From the NCBI GenBank assembly GCA_039105265.1, contig JAPFFF010000010.1, positions 2,232,001 to 2,296,000 on the forward strand: a stretch of DNA of 64,000 bases, given 5' to 3'. This document shows, piece after piece, positions 19,173 to 28,863 of this stretch. The translations under genes and the position numbers were made by a program. The notes beneath the pieces are model-generated. The model was given only the letters and a program-made list of their open reading frames with translations. It was not told where the DNA came from and did no database searches. The stretch's first letter is position 1. Each line of letters starts with the position of its first letter. Source of the stretch: Tritrichomonas musculus (taxonomy: Eukaryota > Parabasalia > Tritrichomonadida > Tritrichomonadidae).

Positions 19173-22100
19173 TTAATCAGTAGAGAAAGAAGATAAAATT
19201 ACATCAATATGAATTAAATTCTTATTCAATGATCTCTTTAAAGATGGCTCAATGTTTAATTCATCGACAAAATCAATGTAATCAGGAATCTTTGGTTTCA
19301 ATCCATTCAAAAACGGTTTTGAAGCAGCTTTGGTCACACTATCGATTGGAATGATAGATAATGTGGAGTAAAGTAGCGAGATCCAGAAAGGGAAGTTCTG
19401 CTTGCAATCATTTTCTCTATTTGTCATCATATGAATTATTTTCTTAGCCAAAACCAGCAAGAACATTGAAGGTGTCCTAGAAAAGACCAAATAATTTTTG
19501 ACAAAGTTTCTATCGTTCACAAATTGAAAAAACCTATCGTCCTCCATTTCTGACAGCTCAGTTACGGAGACTGCCAAATTATTTTTCGTTTGGACAGTGT
19601 TGCTCAGCTCGGCTATCTTCATTCCAGCCCTATTTATCCGATGCTCAATTGCATTTTTTTTAGTTAACATGTCATTGTATATCGGAGCGACGATATCGTC
19701 CAGCTTCTGCTTGAAGTCTTTCAAGAGTTGGTCTATCCTGCTTTGCGAGTCGAGCATTGAATTGAATTTGTTAAGATCGGCAGTGTAATGGTTGAATTTT
19801 TGGCCTTTTTGTATCCACAGACAAATGAGGTTTTTGTGAAGAGCGGCTGCATATATTCTCTGCTTCTTCTCTGTCTTGAATTTCATGTTCTGCACGTGAA
19901 TGAAGTAGTGATCATCAACGCGTGTCTGAATGACAACACCGTCAGTGCTCCATATATTAACAACGTTGTCAATTTGAGGAATCTCAAAGCCTTTCTTCCC
20001 ATTAATTAAAAACCGCTTAACGTACTTCTTTTCAATATTCAATAGATACACACAATTGTTGTCAACAAACGGTAAAATGCTCTCAATTTCAGAGTGGTCA
20101 AACGAATTATTAAGAAGGTCATCGATGTCGCTTTCTTCAATCCTGTGAGGGGTCCCATCACCACGCTCTAAACACTTCACTTCACCTTGACCATTTATAT
20201 ATACAAAGTATTTCTGAGAGACATCGTACTTGACAACATCGTTGTAGTACAGGCGAGATCGAAAGTCGCGGTTTAACTGAATTATCAAGAGTTGTTTTCG
20301 GTCCTTGAAATGGGCAAAGAAGCGGCTGGTGTCAATAGGGTCAGAACGATAGGTATCGGCCGAGGCAAGTAGTCCTACGTTCTTAACTGTCTTCTCATCA
20401 GATCCACTTTTTGTGAAGATGAAATGTTCGTTAGCCACGTAGAAATATTGATCGTCATCGAGCATCAAAACAAAGCGGACCATCTCACAATTTTCAATAG
20501 CATATTTTTTACTGTTAAGGTGAATATTTGGCCTTCCTCTTTTGAATAAAAGAGCGGTTTTGCCAGTGAACCAGCAGCTTGTCAATGCCTTGAGTTCCGC
20601 AGGCTGCTTGTATATAACTGGGTCTTTGCTGCTGAACTTGCCATCGTCAATGAAAGTGTCCCAAACGACAACTTCGTCCATGCATGCAGCAAACAGTGTG
20701 TCGACCTGCATTTTCGTTGTATCGCAAGAATACTTGTAGATGTTATTTCTGAACACAAAGCGGTTTTCAGAGAGAACAACGATGACCTGGAAAGTGTCAA
20801 AAACACTCATCACATTTTCATAAGTGGTCACTTCACTTAACCGTCCTCTTGTATTCAATTTATACAACGTGCAATACGAGTTTGATGTGTCCGTCTCTTG
20901 GCTCACGACCATGTTATCGTGATGAAAGACATACACATAGTCATCGTCAATGTAATAATTGACTGTGTTTTTATCGTTCTCGCAAGCTGAGTCCTCTATT
21001 GAGTACTGGTAGTCGTCGACGGTTATTTCTTCACTAACAAGCTTCTCAAGATCATAAATGAAAACAGAAGAGTCCTCGGTAAGCACTTCGCTGTCGTTGC
21101 TGAACTGGATCAAGATGTGCTTCTTGCTGACAGAGTAGCTGATCACTTCATTTGCCAATATTTGACCATCCTGGTCAATATAACCGTCCTTCAAAGTGTA
21201 CATGTAGAGCACTTTCTCATCGAGGCCGAAAAACGAGTTCATGTCACTTGGATGCGGCATTAAATTATTCAACTTTTTCTGAGGTATGTCAATGTCAATT
21301 GAATAGCAACCGTAATTTGGTTCACTTTTTGAGATGAAAATTAATTTCAATTGATTTGGTGTAGAAAATACAATTGTATCGTTGCCAATGACGGTTGCCG
21401 ATAAAGCATTAGAAATTTTTCCTGTCACTTTTCCGTTGTTATCCTCAGAATTTTGAGTTTTATTCAAAATTTGATTCAAATTTAATTTAGAGATTTCTTT
21501 TGAATAGAAATTGCTATCGTCATTGAATTTGATAACAAATGTTTCTTGTTTCGGTGAGAATAAGAAACAACAGTAGCCGTTATAAAAAGTGATCACGTTT
21601 TTATCCGAATAAAGTTGCAAAAATTTGGGTGGATTCAATGATTCATCTTTCCAGATACAAAAAGTTCCTCTTGAAAAGGCTATGCCTTGATTTATGTTCT
21701 TTTTCTTGGTCTGACGAACATGGCCATCACAGATGATGAGATTTTTCTGTTGGATGCAAATTGAGCCGCTATTGCTTGTCCTCCATATATTAGATATTTG
21801 ACCTAAAATTGTCGGTTCTTCTTCTAATTTATTAATTTGATACTGATATAGCATTTTGGGTTTATTTTTACTCTTCTTTTGATATAAGATATACAAAAAT
21901 TGATCGTCATTATAGATCTTTATTATTTCATGTTTTTCAATGGTTATTTGGCTCCTCGAAAGTACTTTGTCTGTGTCGTCATTTCGATTGATTACGTGGA
22001 TGACACCGTAGTATGTTAAGAGAACTATGAAGTATCGTGATGAACAAAAGTCAATAACATCTTTTCGAATCGGTTTTGCTGATAAATCAAAATTCGAATT

Positions 22101-23261
22101 TTGATTAATATGATAATGATTGCAAATACCTTTGTCTGTTAATCCAAAGAATGAAAATGGATTTTTAAGATCTGAAACTAACGAATAAAGTGGCGCATTC
22201 ATTTCTTTTTTCAGATCTCGACAATTATATTCCGAACTTCCAATTTTTTTGTTGTAAAGCTTGATGCATTTATTGCTGGAAACAAGAAAGAAGTCTTTTT
22301 GAAGCATTATTTGTGAATAAAAATCAGTTTGAGTAGAAAGATCAAAAAGCTCTTTCGAGCACAAAATCTTATTATCAGAATCTCTCTTAAAATAAAAATA
22401 ATTTATATTATCAAAATATACATTTTCTTCTAATCGTAAGGGGATTACTAATTTTCTCCTTTTTACAGGTGTTATCTTAGAGTAAAGTGATCCTTCAATT
22501 GTATATAAATATTCCTTATTAATGTAACTGTAAATTGGTAAATATTTTTTGGCGAACGAATTTGGCTTAAATCCCATAGTTTCAATCTCCATTGTTGATC
22601 TTTGAATACCTATTTGATCGCCTTCAATAATTTGAACAACTGATGTAATAGTACGATATGGAGTTTTATCTGGTGGTTCAAGAGTATAAATTGAAACTGT
22701 TTGATTTTCTGAATCAAAAATATAAAGAAAAATGTTATCGACATAAATCGTCGAAAATAGATTTACTTCTAGCTGTAAAATATTCTCTTCATATTGACGT
22801 GAAATAACATTGATAATAGAGATGTCCTTTTTTTCTAAAAATTTTTGGGTTGCAATATATTTTGAGCTAATAGCATATTTGTCAAAATCGTGTTTTATGT
22901 TAATATTGTGGTATTTTACAGATTCTTCTTCATCAATTTGAAATTCATAAATTTTATGATTTGAATAAGCATAAAAAGTATTTATGTTAAGAGAATCTGT
23001 TCTTATTTGAGTAAATTCTGAAGAAATTTCAGAGATTCGACTCCCTGAAAAAAGTAGTGAATATTCATTTTCTTCTTGATTTGTTTGAATTCGATAGATT
23101 TTTTTGTCTTTTATAGAAAAAATAATTGATTCACCTAATAATGTTGCTGAAATTACTTGACTGCCAATATAAACTGGAGTTTGATTAATAACGAAACTAT
23201 TATTTGAAAAATCATAAATCATAAGGTTTTTAAGTCCTTGTTCTTTATTTTTCGAAGACAT
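19173..23261 (-). CDS. Large unknown protein with beta-propeller-like sequence
   Basis: The 1,362-residue frame starts at ATG 23259-23261. Residues 1 to about 1,170 are short hydrophobic strands alternating with polar turns (patterns such as YFIVLLTYYGVIHVI and NKILCSKELF), which suggests one or more beta-propellers, though no WD or Kelch signature stands out. About residues 1,180-1,240 look coiled-coil (DQLLKDFKQKLDDIV, IEHRINRAGMKIAELSN). A helical C-terminal domain follows. Propeller, coiled coil and helical tail is an order seen in some nucleoporins and vesicle-tethering or coat proteins, but I cannot assign it. The gene lies tail-to-tail with the TAPT1-like gene and just downstream of a smaller gene of similar style. 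Confidence 0.8.
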   Translation of the reverse strand: MSSKNKEQGLKNLMIYDFSNNSFVINQTPVYIGSQVISATLLGESIIFSIKDKKIYRIQTNQEENEYSLLFSGSRISEISSEFTQIRTDSLNINTFYAYSNHKIYEFQIDEEESVKYHNINIKHDFDKYAISSKYIATQKFLEKKDISIINVISRQYEENILQLEVNLFSTIYVDNIFLYIFDSENQTVSIYTLEPPDKTPYRTITSVVQIIEGDQIGIQRSTMEIETMGFKPNSFAKKYLPIYSYINKEYLYTIEGSLYSKITPVKRRKLVIPLRLEENVYFDNINYFYFKRDSDNKILCSKELFDLSTQTDFYSQIMLQKDFFLVSSNKCIKLYNKKIGSSEYNCRDLKKEMNAPLYSLVSDLKNPFSFFGLTDKGICNHYHINQNSNFDLSAKPIRKDVIDFCSSRYFIVLLTYYGVIHVINRNDDTDKVLSRSQITIEKHEIIKIYNDDQFLYILYQKKSKNKPKMLYQYQINKLEEEPTILGQISNIWRTSNSGSICIQQKNLIICDGHVRQTKKKNINQGIAFSRGTFCIWKDESLNPPKFLQLYSDKNVITFYNGYCCFLFSPKQETFVIKFNDDSNFYSKEISKLNLNQILNKTQNSEDNNGKVTGKISNALSATVIGNDTIVFSTPNQLKLIFISKSEPNYGCYSIDIDIPQKKLNNLMPHPSDMNSFFGLDEKVLYMYTLKDGYIDQDGQILANEVISYSVSKKHILIQFSNDSEVLTEDSSVFIYDLEKLVSEEITVDDYQYSIEDSACENDKNTVNYYIDDDYVYVFHHDNMVVSQETDTSNSYCTLYKLNTRGRLSEVTTYENVMSVFDTFQVIVVLSENRFVFRNNIYKYSCDTTKMQVDTLFAACMDEVVVWDTFIDDGKFSSKDPVIYKQPAELKALTSCWFTGKTALLFKRGRPNIHLNSKKYAIENCEMVRFVLMLDDDQYFYVANEHFIFTKSGSDEKTVKNVGLLASADTYRSDPIDTSRFFAHFKDRKQLLIIQLNRDFRSRLYYNDVVKYDVSQKYFVYINGQGEVKCLERGDGTPHRIEESDIDDLLNNSFDHSEIESILPFVDNNCVYLLNIEKKYVKRFLINGKKGFEIPQIDNVVNIWSTDGVVIQTRVDDHYFIHVQNMKFKTEKKQRIYAAALHKNLICLWIQKGQKFNHYTADLNKFNSMLDSQSRIDQLLKDFKQKLDDIVAPIYNDMLTKKNAIEHRINRAGMKIAELSNTVQTKNNLAVSVTELSEMEDDRFFQFVNDRNFVKNYLVFSRTPSMFLLVLAKKIIHMMTNRENDCKQNFPFWISLLYSTLSIIPIDSVTKAASKPFLNGLKPKIPDYIDFVDELNIEPSLKRSLNKNLIHIDVILSSFSTD

Positions 23262-23441
23262 TCTAAAATAAAACTTTAATAAAATTCTATACTTTATAGA
23301 ATTAAAAAAAAAAAAAAGAAATATATTGAAATATAAAGATGATAGCAGCTCGTTTTAATAAATTATTTAATTAACAAATTTATTATATTTAATAAAAAAA
23401 AAAAAAAAAAATAAAAATATGAACGCAGCTTGATATGATGT

Positions 23442-24290
23442 TTAAAAGTCATCAAACTGAAATTTAAAGTTGGGGAAAAGAATCTGTGGATAAAAAGTAG
23501 GTTTTGGATTATCAGTCTCATTTTCATCTTCCTGAAAATAAAATAGTTGACCTTGATCAATACCAATGAAAAGCATATGATCATTAATATTTTCATTGTT
23601 AATTAAAGTTCCATTTATAGAAATTTTTTTATCGAGATGAATGATCACGCTTTCAGATGAATAAACATTTTTCACTTTTTCAAAAATTTTAATAACTTTT
23701 GAGCTCCCAAAAGAATACATATAAACAATTTGTGAATTCTGAATGTACAAATAAAAATTAAGCTCATCACAAAATAATTTGCTTTTAGCATTGTGAGAGA
23801 GAAGGTCGATTTTTAATTTTTGAGATGAGTCTTCTTTCAAATAAACTAAAATATTTGTTTTTGTCAAAATTATAAAATATTTTTTAGAAACAGCAAAATC
23901 GCGAATATCAGATAAATTATCGTCAGGTATTTCTAATTTATATTTTATCAATGTTGATTCCATTGTATTTTGATCAAATTTTAGGTAGCATTCTGATATA
24001 TGGTTATTTTTTAAAATATAAAATATTGAATCTGAAAACGAGCAAGGTTTTATTTTTCTAATTCCCGAGAATGTTTTTGAACAATAAAGGCTAAAATATT
24101 GATCATAAAAATCGATTTTATTATCTGAACGGCATAATATGTTATCTGACGATAATAAAAAAGCGTTTTGATAATTCATGTCTTCAAATTGGTGAACTCG
24201 TCTGTCATTATCTGTAATGATTGTAATAGTTTGATCTTTTTGATTCCAGAAGAAGAAGTAAGGATCTTTAAAAGAATATGAATTTAACAT
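23442..24290 (-). CDS. Unknown protein resembling the first part of its larger neighbour
   Basis: The 282-residue frame opens at ATG 24288-24290. Like the 1,362-residue protein downstream it consists of alternating strands and polar turns (for example KKYFIILTKTNILVYL beside KKYFVYINGQGEV of the neighbour). It ends without the coiled coil and helical tail. It may be a truncated tandem paralogue or a separate small propeller. Both genes run leftward, 180 bases apart. Function unknown. Confidence 0.65.
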   Translation of the reverse strand: MLNSYSFKDPYFFFWNQKDQTITIITDNDRRVHQFEDMNYQNAFLLSSDNILCRSDNKIDFYDQYFSLYCSKTFSGIRKIKPCSFSDSIFYILKNNHISECYLKFDQNTMESTLIKYKLEIPDDNLSDIRDFAVSKKYFIILTKTNILVYLKEDSSQKLKIDLLSHNAKSKLFCDELNFYLYIQNSQIVYMYSFGSSKVIKIFEKVKNVYSSESVIIHLDKKISINGTLINNENINDHMLFIGIDQGQLFYFQEDENETDNPKPTFYPQILFPNFKFQFDDF

Positions 24291-24502
24291 TAATACTTAT
24301 AGGGTATACCTAAAAATAAATGACAAAATTGAATATAAACATGATTTGTGATTAAGGACTATGAATACGATTTAGTCTTTAAGGTTTTATCAATGAAATA
24401 TTTAACTTTAAATCTTTTTAATTCTAGGCGCATTTAGTAATATTTTGAGAAAAAAAAAAAAAAAATAAAATAAAACTAATGAATATTTTATTAGTAATAA
24501 AA

Positions 24503-25231
24503 TTACTTAATTTCCTTTTCTTCAGTCAAACAAACAATTTTTATGAGGATGAGAGAAAAAATAAACAAAATTGAAGAAAATATTACAGGAATGTAAGAGA
24601 AGGGTGAGAAAATTCTACAGCTCTTATTAATAAGCAAAGCACATGCTTTAAAGCATTCTTGCTTATCCAAATGATTGAAGTGATAATCGATAGCAAATTG
24701 GTTTGAATCATCTGAAGTAGAAAGGCAGTATTTAAAATTGCATATTTCTTCGTTGTCATTACAATTACTTGGAAGCAGCTCGCGCATTGCTAAAATGTTA
24801 CTGACGATTAAGGCTCCGTCAATAAGTAGCAATAAAAGTGTCATTGTTCCGAAATAATTAAGCCGTGATTTGGTACAGTAAAAATATTTTTTATAGTGTT
24901 GATAAATTCCTGTAATATTAACGAGTATAAAAAGTAGAAGTCCAAGCATTGAAATACAGAAAAATATGATCATCGAGATTATTCTTGATTTTAATGATAA
25001 ATTGTAGTAGTATTTATTTGATTTCAATAATATAATGTATTCTATGAATAAAAGAACGAAATCTAAACTATTCAAGGCAATACAAGTGTAGAAAAAAATC
25101 TTCGTTTGTCTAGAATGGAAATACTTATATGTTTGATCTTCAAACAATTGATGTAGCTCATTTGGAATTGATTCCAAATGATCTTCATCTTCGATAAGAT
25201 CTTCTCGTAGATTTAAATCATTTTGTGACAT
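24503..25231 (-). CDS. Four-helix membrane protein with a cysteine-bearing loop
   Basis: The 242-residue protein has an acidic cytosolic N-terminus (EDLIEDEDHLESI) and four hydrophobic helices at about residues 45-70, 85-108, 128-150 and 212-235. The long loop between helices 3 and 4 carries seven Cys. That layout recalls tetraspanins, but the CCG motif is absent, so I do not use the name. It is divergent with Sly1, the starts being only 73 bases apart, which implies a shared short promoter region. Function unknown. Confidence 0.75.
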   Translation of the reverse strand: MSQNDLNLREDLIEDEDHLESIPNELHQLFEDQTYKYFHSRQTKIFFYTCIALNSLDFVLLFIEYIILLKSNKYYYNLSLKSRIISMIIFFCISMLGLLLFILVNITGIYQHYKKYFYCTKSRLNYFGTMTLLLLLIDGALIVSNILAMRELLPSNCNDNEEICNFKYCLSTSDDSNQFAIDYHFNHLDKQECFKACALLINKSCRIFSPFSYIPVIFSSILFIFSLILIKIVCLTEEKEIK

Positions 25232-25304
25232 TATATAATATCATTATTTTACTTTGAAAGGTCAATTAATATTTTTCAAAACGAAATAATCGACCATATA
25301 TATT

Positions 25305-27017
25305 ATGCTTCGATTAAGGCATCGCGCGTTAGTCCAGCAAATTTTAAACTTGAATCAACCAATAAGTGATTCCGATCATCAGACTTCGCTAAGATGGAAA
25401 GTTTTAATTTATGATCAAAGAGGTTTATCAATCTTATCTACACTTCTCAAAGTTGCAAAATTATTAGAAGTTGGAGTTACATTTTATGGATCAATTACTC
25501 AAAAAAGGGAGCCCATACCTGATGTGTCTGCTGTTTATTTACTTGAACCAACGCCTGAAAATTTACGTTTAATTGCTCAAGATTGTGCAGCACCCCTATA
25601 TGATCAAATGTATATCAATTTTTTATCACCAATATCTTCCCAAGACCTCGAAAACTTTGCTTCGCAAGTGAATCAATATAGTGATGGTCAGTGCATTCAT
25701 TCCATATTTGATCAATATATTGAATTTTCATCATTAGATCCGAATTTGTTTACACTATTTGGTAATAAATATATGCGTCATACAAATCCAAATACTTATA
25801 TACTTGATCGTGAAAGAGATGATACAATGTCAGCAATATTTGGATTTCGAACTACTGATGAGGCATTAGAAAATATGTGTAAAACTATTGGTAATGGTTT
25901 AGCATCAGTATTTCTAACAGCAGGTGAAATTCCAAGAATTTTATATCCTATAAAAAATGACAGTCCAGTAGAATTAGTATATCAAGCATTTGCTGAAGTT
26001 ATTAAGCCACTCTCTCAAAACTTTGAATTATGGGGATCACGTCGTAGTATTGATTCTAATTCAACTTCCAAACCTCCGCTTCTTATTATTTTTGATAGAT
26101 CTATTGACTTTGCTTCACAAATTCATCATCCGTGTACTTATCAAGCCCTCATTCATGATCAATTTGGAATCAACAAGAATGAAGTCAAAGTTAATGGTGA
26201 ATCATTTGATCTTGACACTGATATAGACAAATTATGGGCCGAAAACAGGGGTAAAACATTTGATACAGTTCTAGAAACAATTGGTAAAGAAGCCTCACAA
26301 TTTATATCCTTATATGGTGCAATCGATAATGATATTAATAGCGCTCTAAATAATCTGCCTGAACTATCGCATCAACGATTATCACTTGGAACTCATACCA
26401 AAATTAGTGATGCTCTTGTTAAAGTTGTCAAGGAAAAGAAGGCTGCTGAAATATTCAAATTTGAAGAGGATATTGTTCTACAGCCAGGAAGTGTAGATGT
26501 CACAAAGCTTACTGACTTTCTTATAACAATCCCAGAGCAGAAAGACAGAATCAGACTTGCTACTTTTGCCTATTTATGCAAAGTTTTCTCAATTGATCAA
26601 ATTGAAACTGTTCGCACTCAAGGGCAAATTGAAAGTAATCTAAACTTTCTAACTAGATATGACAGTTTTAAAATTGAATTCAAAAAAGGTTACAAATTGG
26701 TTAATTTCATTCAGAATGTATCTCCTTTTGGTTCTCAATCAGAATCAAGCGCACTTGCTGAAAAGTTACCTGTTATAGAAACAACAAAGAGACTTCTTAT
26801 GGATAATATCGATGGTTTTAAATTACAAAATCCTATTGGATCAAATACTAATCCAAACGAAGAAATTGGAAATGTATATGTATTCATTGTTGGGCCAGGA
26901 AACTATGTCGAATATAACGGCCTCATGGAGCTAGGAAAACAAAAGAATATTGAAATTACTTATGGATGTACTTCAATGATGAGACCTTCTGATTTTATTG
27001 ACATTCTTCAAGAATAA
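25305..27017 (+). CDS. Sec1/Munc18 family protein Sly1 (SCFD1)
   Basis: The 570-residue protein is the SM-family regulator that binds the syntaxin-5 SNARE at the ER-Golgi interface. The N-terminal domain reads WKVLIYDQRGLSILSTLL and then PIPDVSAVYLLEPTPENL, both close to the Sly1 signature (WKVLIYD, IPDVxAVYFV, PTxENI). Domain 2 and the SM core DRSIDF with the following HxxTYQAL-type block are present near residues 264-285. The end keeps the GGxTY-like beta segment as EITYGCTSMM. It is a little shorter than animal Sly1 but complete. Start is ATG at 25305. Confidence 0.95.
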   Translation: MLRLRHRALVQQILNLNQPISDSDHQTSLRWKVLIYDQRGLSILSTLLKVAKLLEVGVTFYGSITQKREPIPDVSAVYLLEPTPENLRLIAQDCAAPLYDQMYINFLSPISSQDLENFASQVNQYSDGQCIHSIFDQYIEFSSLDPNLFTLFGNKYMRHTNPNTYILDRERDDTMSAIFGFRTTDEALENMCKTIGNGLASVFLTAGEIPRILYPIKNDSPVELVYQAFAEVIKPLSQNFELWGSRRSIDSNSTSKPPLLIIFDRSIDFASQIHHPCTYQALIHDQFGINKNEVKVNGESFDLDTDIDKLWAENRGKTFDTVLETIGKEASQFISLYGAIDNDINSALNNLPELSHQRLSLGTHTKISDALVKVVKEKKAAEIFKFEEDIVLQPGSVDVTKLTDFLITIPEQKDRIRLATFAYLCKVFSIDQIETVRTQGQIESNLNFLTRYDSFKIEFKKGYKLVNFIQNVSPFGSQSESSALAEKLPVIETTKRLLMDNIDGFKLQNPIGSNTNPNEEIGNVYVFIVGPGNYVEYNGLMELGKQKNIEITYGCTSMMRPSDFIDILQE

Positions 27018-27240
27018 TGAAGAATATTCAACTTTTATGTTATATATATCATTAATTGTTTTCCTAATAAATTGTGTTTTATTATTATTATTATTATTAT
27101 GTAAAAGTTTCTTCAGAAATTGAAAAAGCATTTTCATTCAGGTGAATATGATATAACTCAATAAAGTAAATATTTTTAGGATAAAAATAATCACATATCT
27201 CTGAATTGCCTGATCAATTATTCTTAAAGTGCCCCAAAAA
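27018..27240. other. Sly1 3' flank
   Basis: A+T-rich sequence with an ATT trinucleotide run at about 27080-27100. No gene. Confidence 0.5.
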
Positions 27241-27312
27241 AATAGGGGTCTCATTCAATAAAATAGGGGTCTCATTCAATAAAATAGGGGTCTCATTCAA
27301 TAAAATAGGGGT
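27241..27312. repeat. 21-base tandem repeat, four units
   Basis: AGGGGT recurs at 27244, 27265, 27286 and 27307, with identical ATAGGGGTCTCATTCAATAA units of 21 bases between; the last unit departs after GGGGTC. Because 21 is a multiple of three, a reading frame stays open through it (NKIGVSF units), but that is a by-product of the repeat. The surrounding 27313-27790 is A/T runs with no gene. Confidence 0.85.
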
Positions 27313-27790
27313 CGACGATCAAGTTAAGAAAAAATTGAATATTTTTTCAGAAAATATAATTTTAAGAAAAATTTTTTTTTCAAATATTTTTTTCTCAAAA
27401 TAATTTTTTTTATCGTTTTCCATTGAAATTAATTATTTTTTGAATCAACCCCCTTTATTTCTCTCACTTTATCTATTTTTAATGAAATCATAGATATGAA
27501 TTAAATTTCACTATATATAATATCTTTTATATTATAATATTATTTTATATTAAATTAAGAAGCTAACTTCATGTTTATAATCAAAATAACATTTAAATAA
27601 AATTCAATGCTTATTGAATTAAGGTTTTGAAATCACGAAAATTATCCAAACCTCTTTGAATTGGAAGAAACTGAAAGGGAGAATTTAAAAAAAAAAAAAA
27701 AATCAAATATATATAGCACAGTTATCATTAATAGGCATAAATAGTATTTTATTGTTTGAAGAAAATGGTTTCTAATATCAAAATTGATTA

Positions 27791-28532
27791 TAGTGGTCCT
27801 AAAAAATATTGATAAGAAATTTGAGAGAAATTTTCATGTTTCATTGAAAAAATTGAGAAAATTTATTTAAAAATAATTTGAGAGAATTTTAAAATTCGTT
27901 TCAAATTCATTCAAATTTAATGACCTATTCATGAATATATGAATCAATTGTTGGTCAATCTTTTGACCTTTTATTTATAGGTTTTCTTTACCAAAAAATA
28001 CAAACGAACGCTATAACTTAATCGCAAGTGGTTCTGCAATCGCACAATTTTAATAAAAGCAAAACAGCTGATGCATTAAGTATTTCGTTAAATTGCGTCA
28101 AAGCAGTAGCTAAATAGATTGATGAAGGGAGACCAGAAAAAACACAACCCTGCCTACCACAAATATTAACAAATGAAATCAAGTATTTCATGTGCGTTAA
28201 AGCAATAATGTTTCCTGAAATCCCTGGAGCTGAAATGGCAAATGTTTCCTGAACACACATTTTATTCTTTATATGGAATAATCTAAGTTTAGCAACAAAC
28301 AATTCTTTGATTGATTCTTTTCCAAAGAAATTGAAACAATGCCTCGAAGTGCAAGGCAATCAAGTAAGATTTTAATTTTAATTTTTAATAAAAAATCAAC
28401 TTTTTCAATTGCCGAAAAAATATTGATAAGAAATTTAACTTTTTAAATTAAAAATTTTAAAAATAAAATAACTTTTGTTAACGACGATTAACTATTGAAT
28501 TCATTTCTTATCAATATTTTTTAGGAACACTA
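27791..28532. mobile_element. Decayed Tc1/mariner-like element with TA target site
   Basis: Terminal inverted repeats of about 30 bases lie at 27791-27820 and 28503-28532, starting TAGTGGTCCTAAAAAATATT and its complement with one mismatch. Both ends abut TA, the Tc1/mariner target. Inside, on the plus strand at about 28030-28150, broken frames read ISLNCVKAVAK, then a stop, then IDEGRPEK, which is the helix-turn-helix plus GRP motif of Tc1/mariner-type transposases. Stops and shifts abound and the DDE core is not recognisable. A third partial end copy lies at 28415-28436. The element is dead. Confidence 0.75.
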
Positions 28533-28863
28533 TATTTTCATCAAAAAGTTGTATACAAAATAATTTTCAATATATATACTTAGCAAATTAATACTATTCT
28601 TTTTGCCAAATGAATGAACATGTATTCAAATTTTAGTAATTCAACATTGGTTCACATTTGATCATACTGAATATATTGAATTTTTTTTCAATTTATTTGC
28701 GATATTTCTATGGTTTATAAAAAAAAAAATTGTTGATTTTATAAATATTATTATGCCAATGTTTATGTTTGTTGAGTAGAATAATATTTTTTTCAAAATT
28801 TGCTTTCATTCAATTCATTCAACTTTTGTATATATTCAAATAACGTAACCAATTTTTAGTAAA

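Noticed and set aside
24503-25231. Tetraspanin
   Set aside because: Four helices and a Cys-bearing loop fit, but the CCG motif and conserved polar helix residues are not seen.
27206-27403. 65-codon frame through the 21-base repeat
   Set aside because: It has no plausible start and the open frame follows from the repeat period.
28018-28359. 113-codon minus-strand frame inside the Tc1/mariner relic
   Set aside because: The plus strand carries the helix-turn-helix and GRP signature; the minus frame is its shadow.
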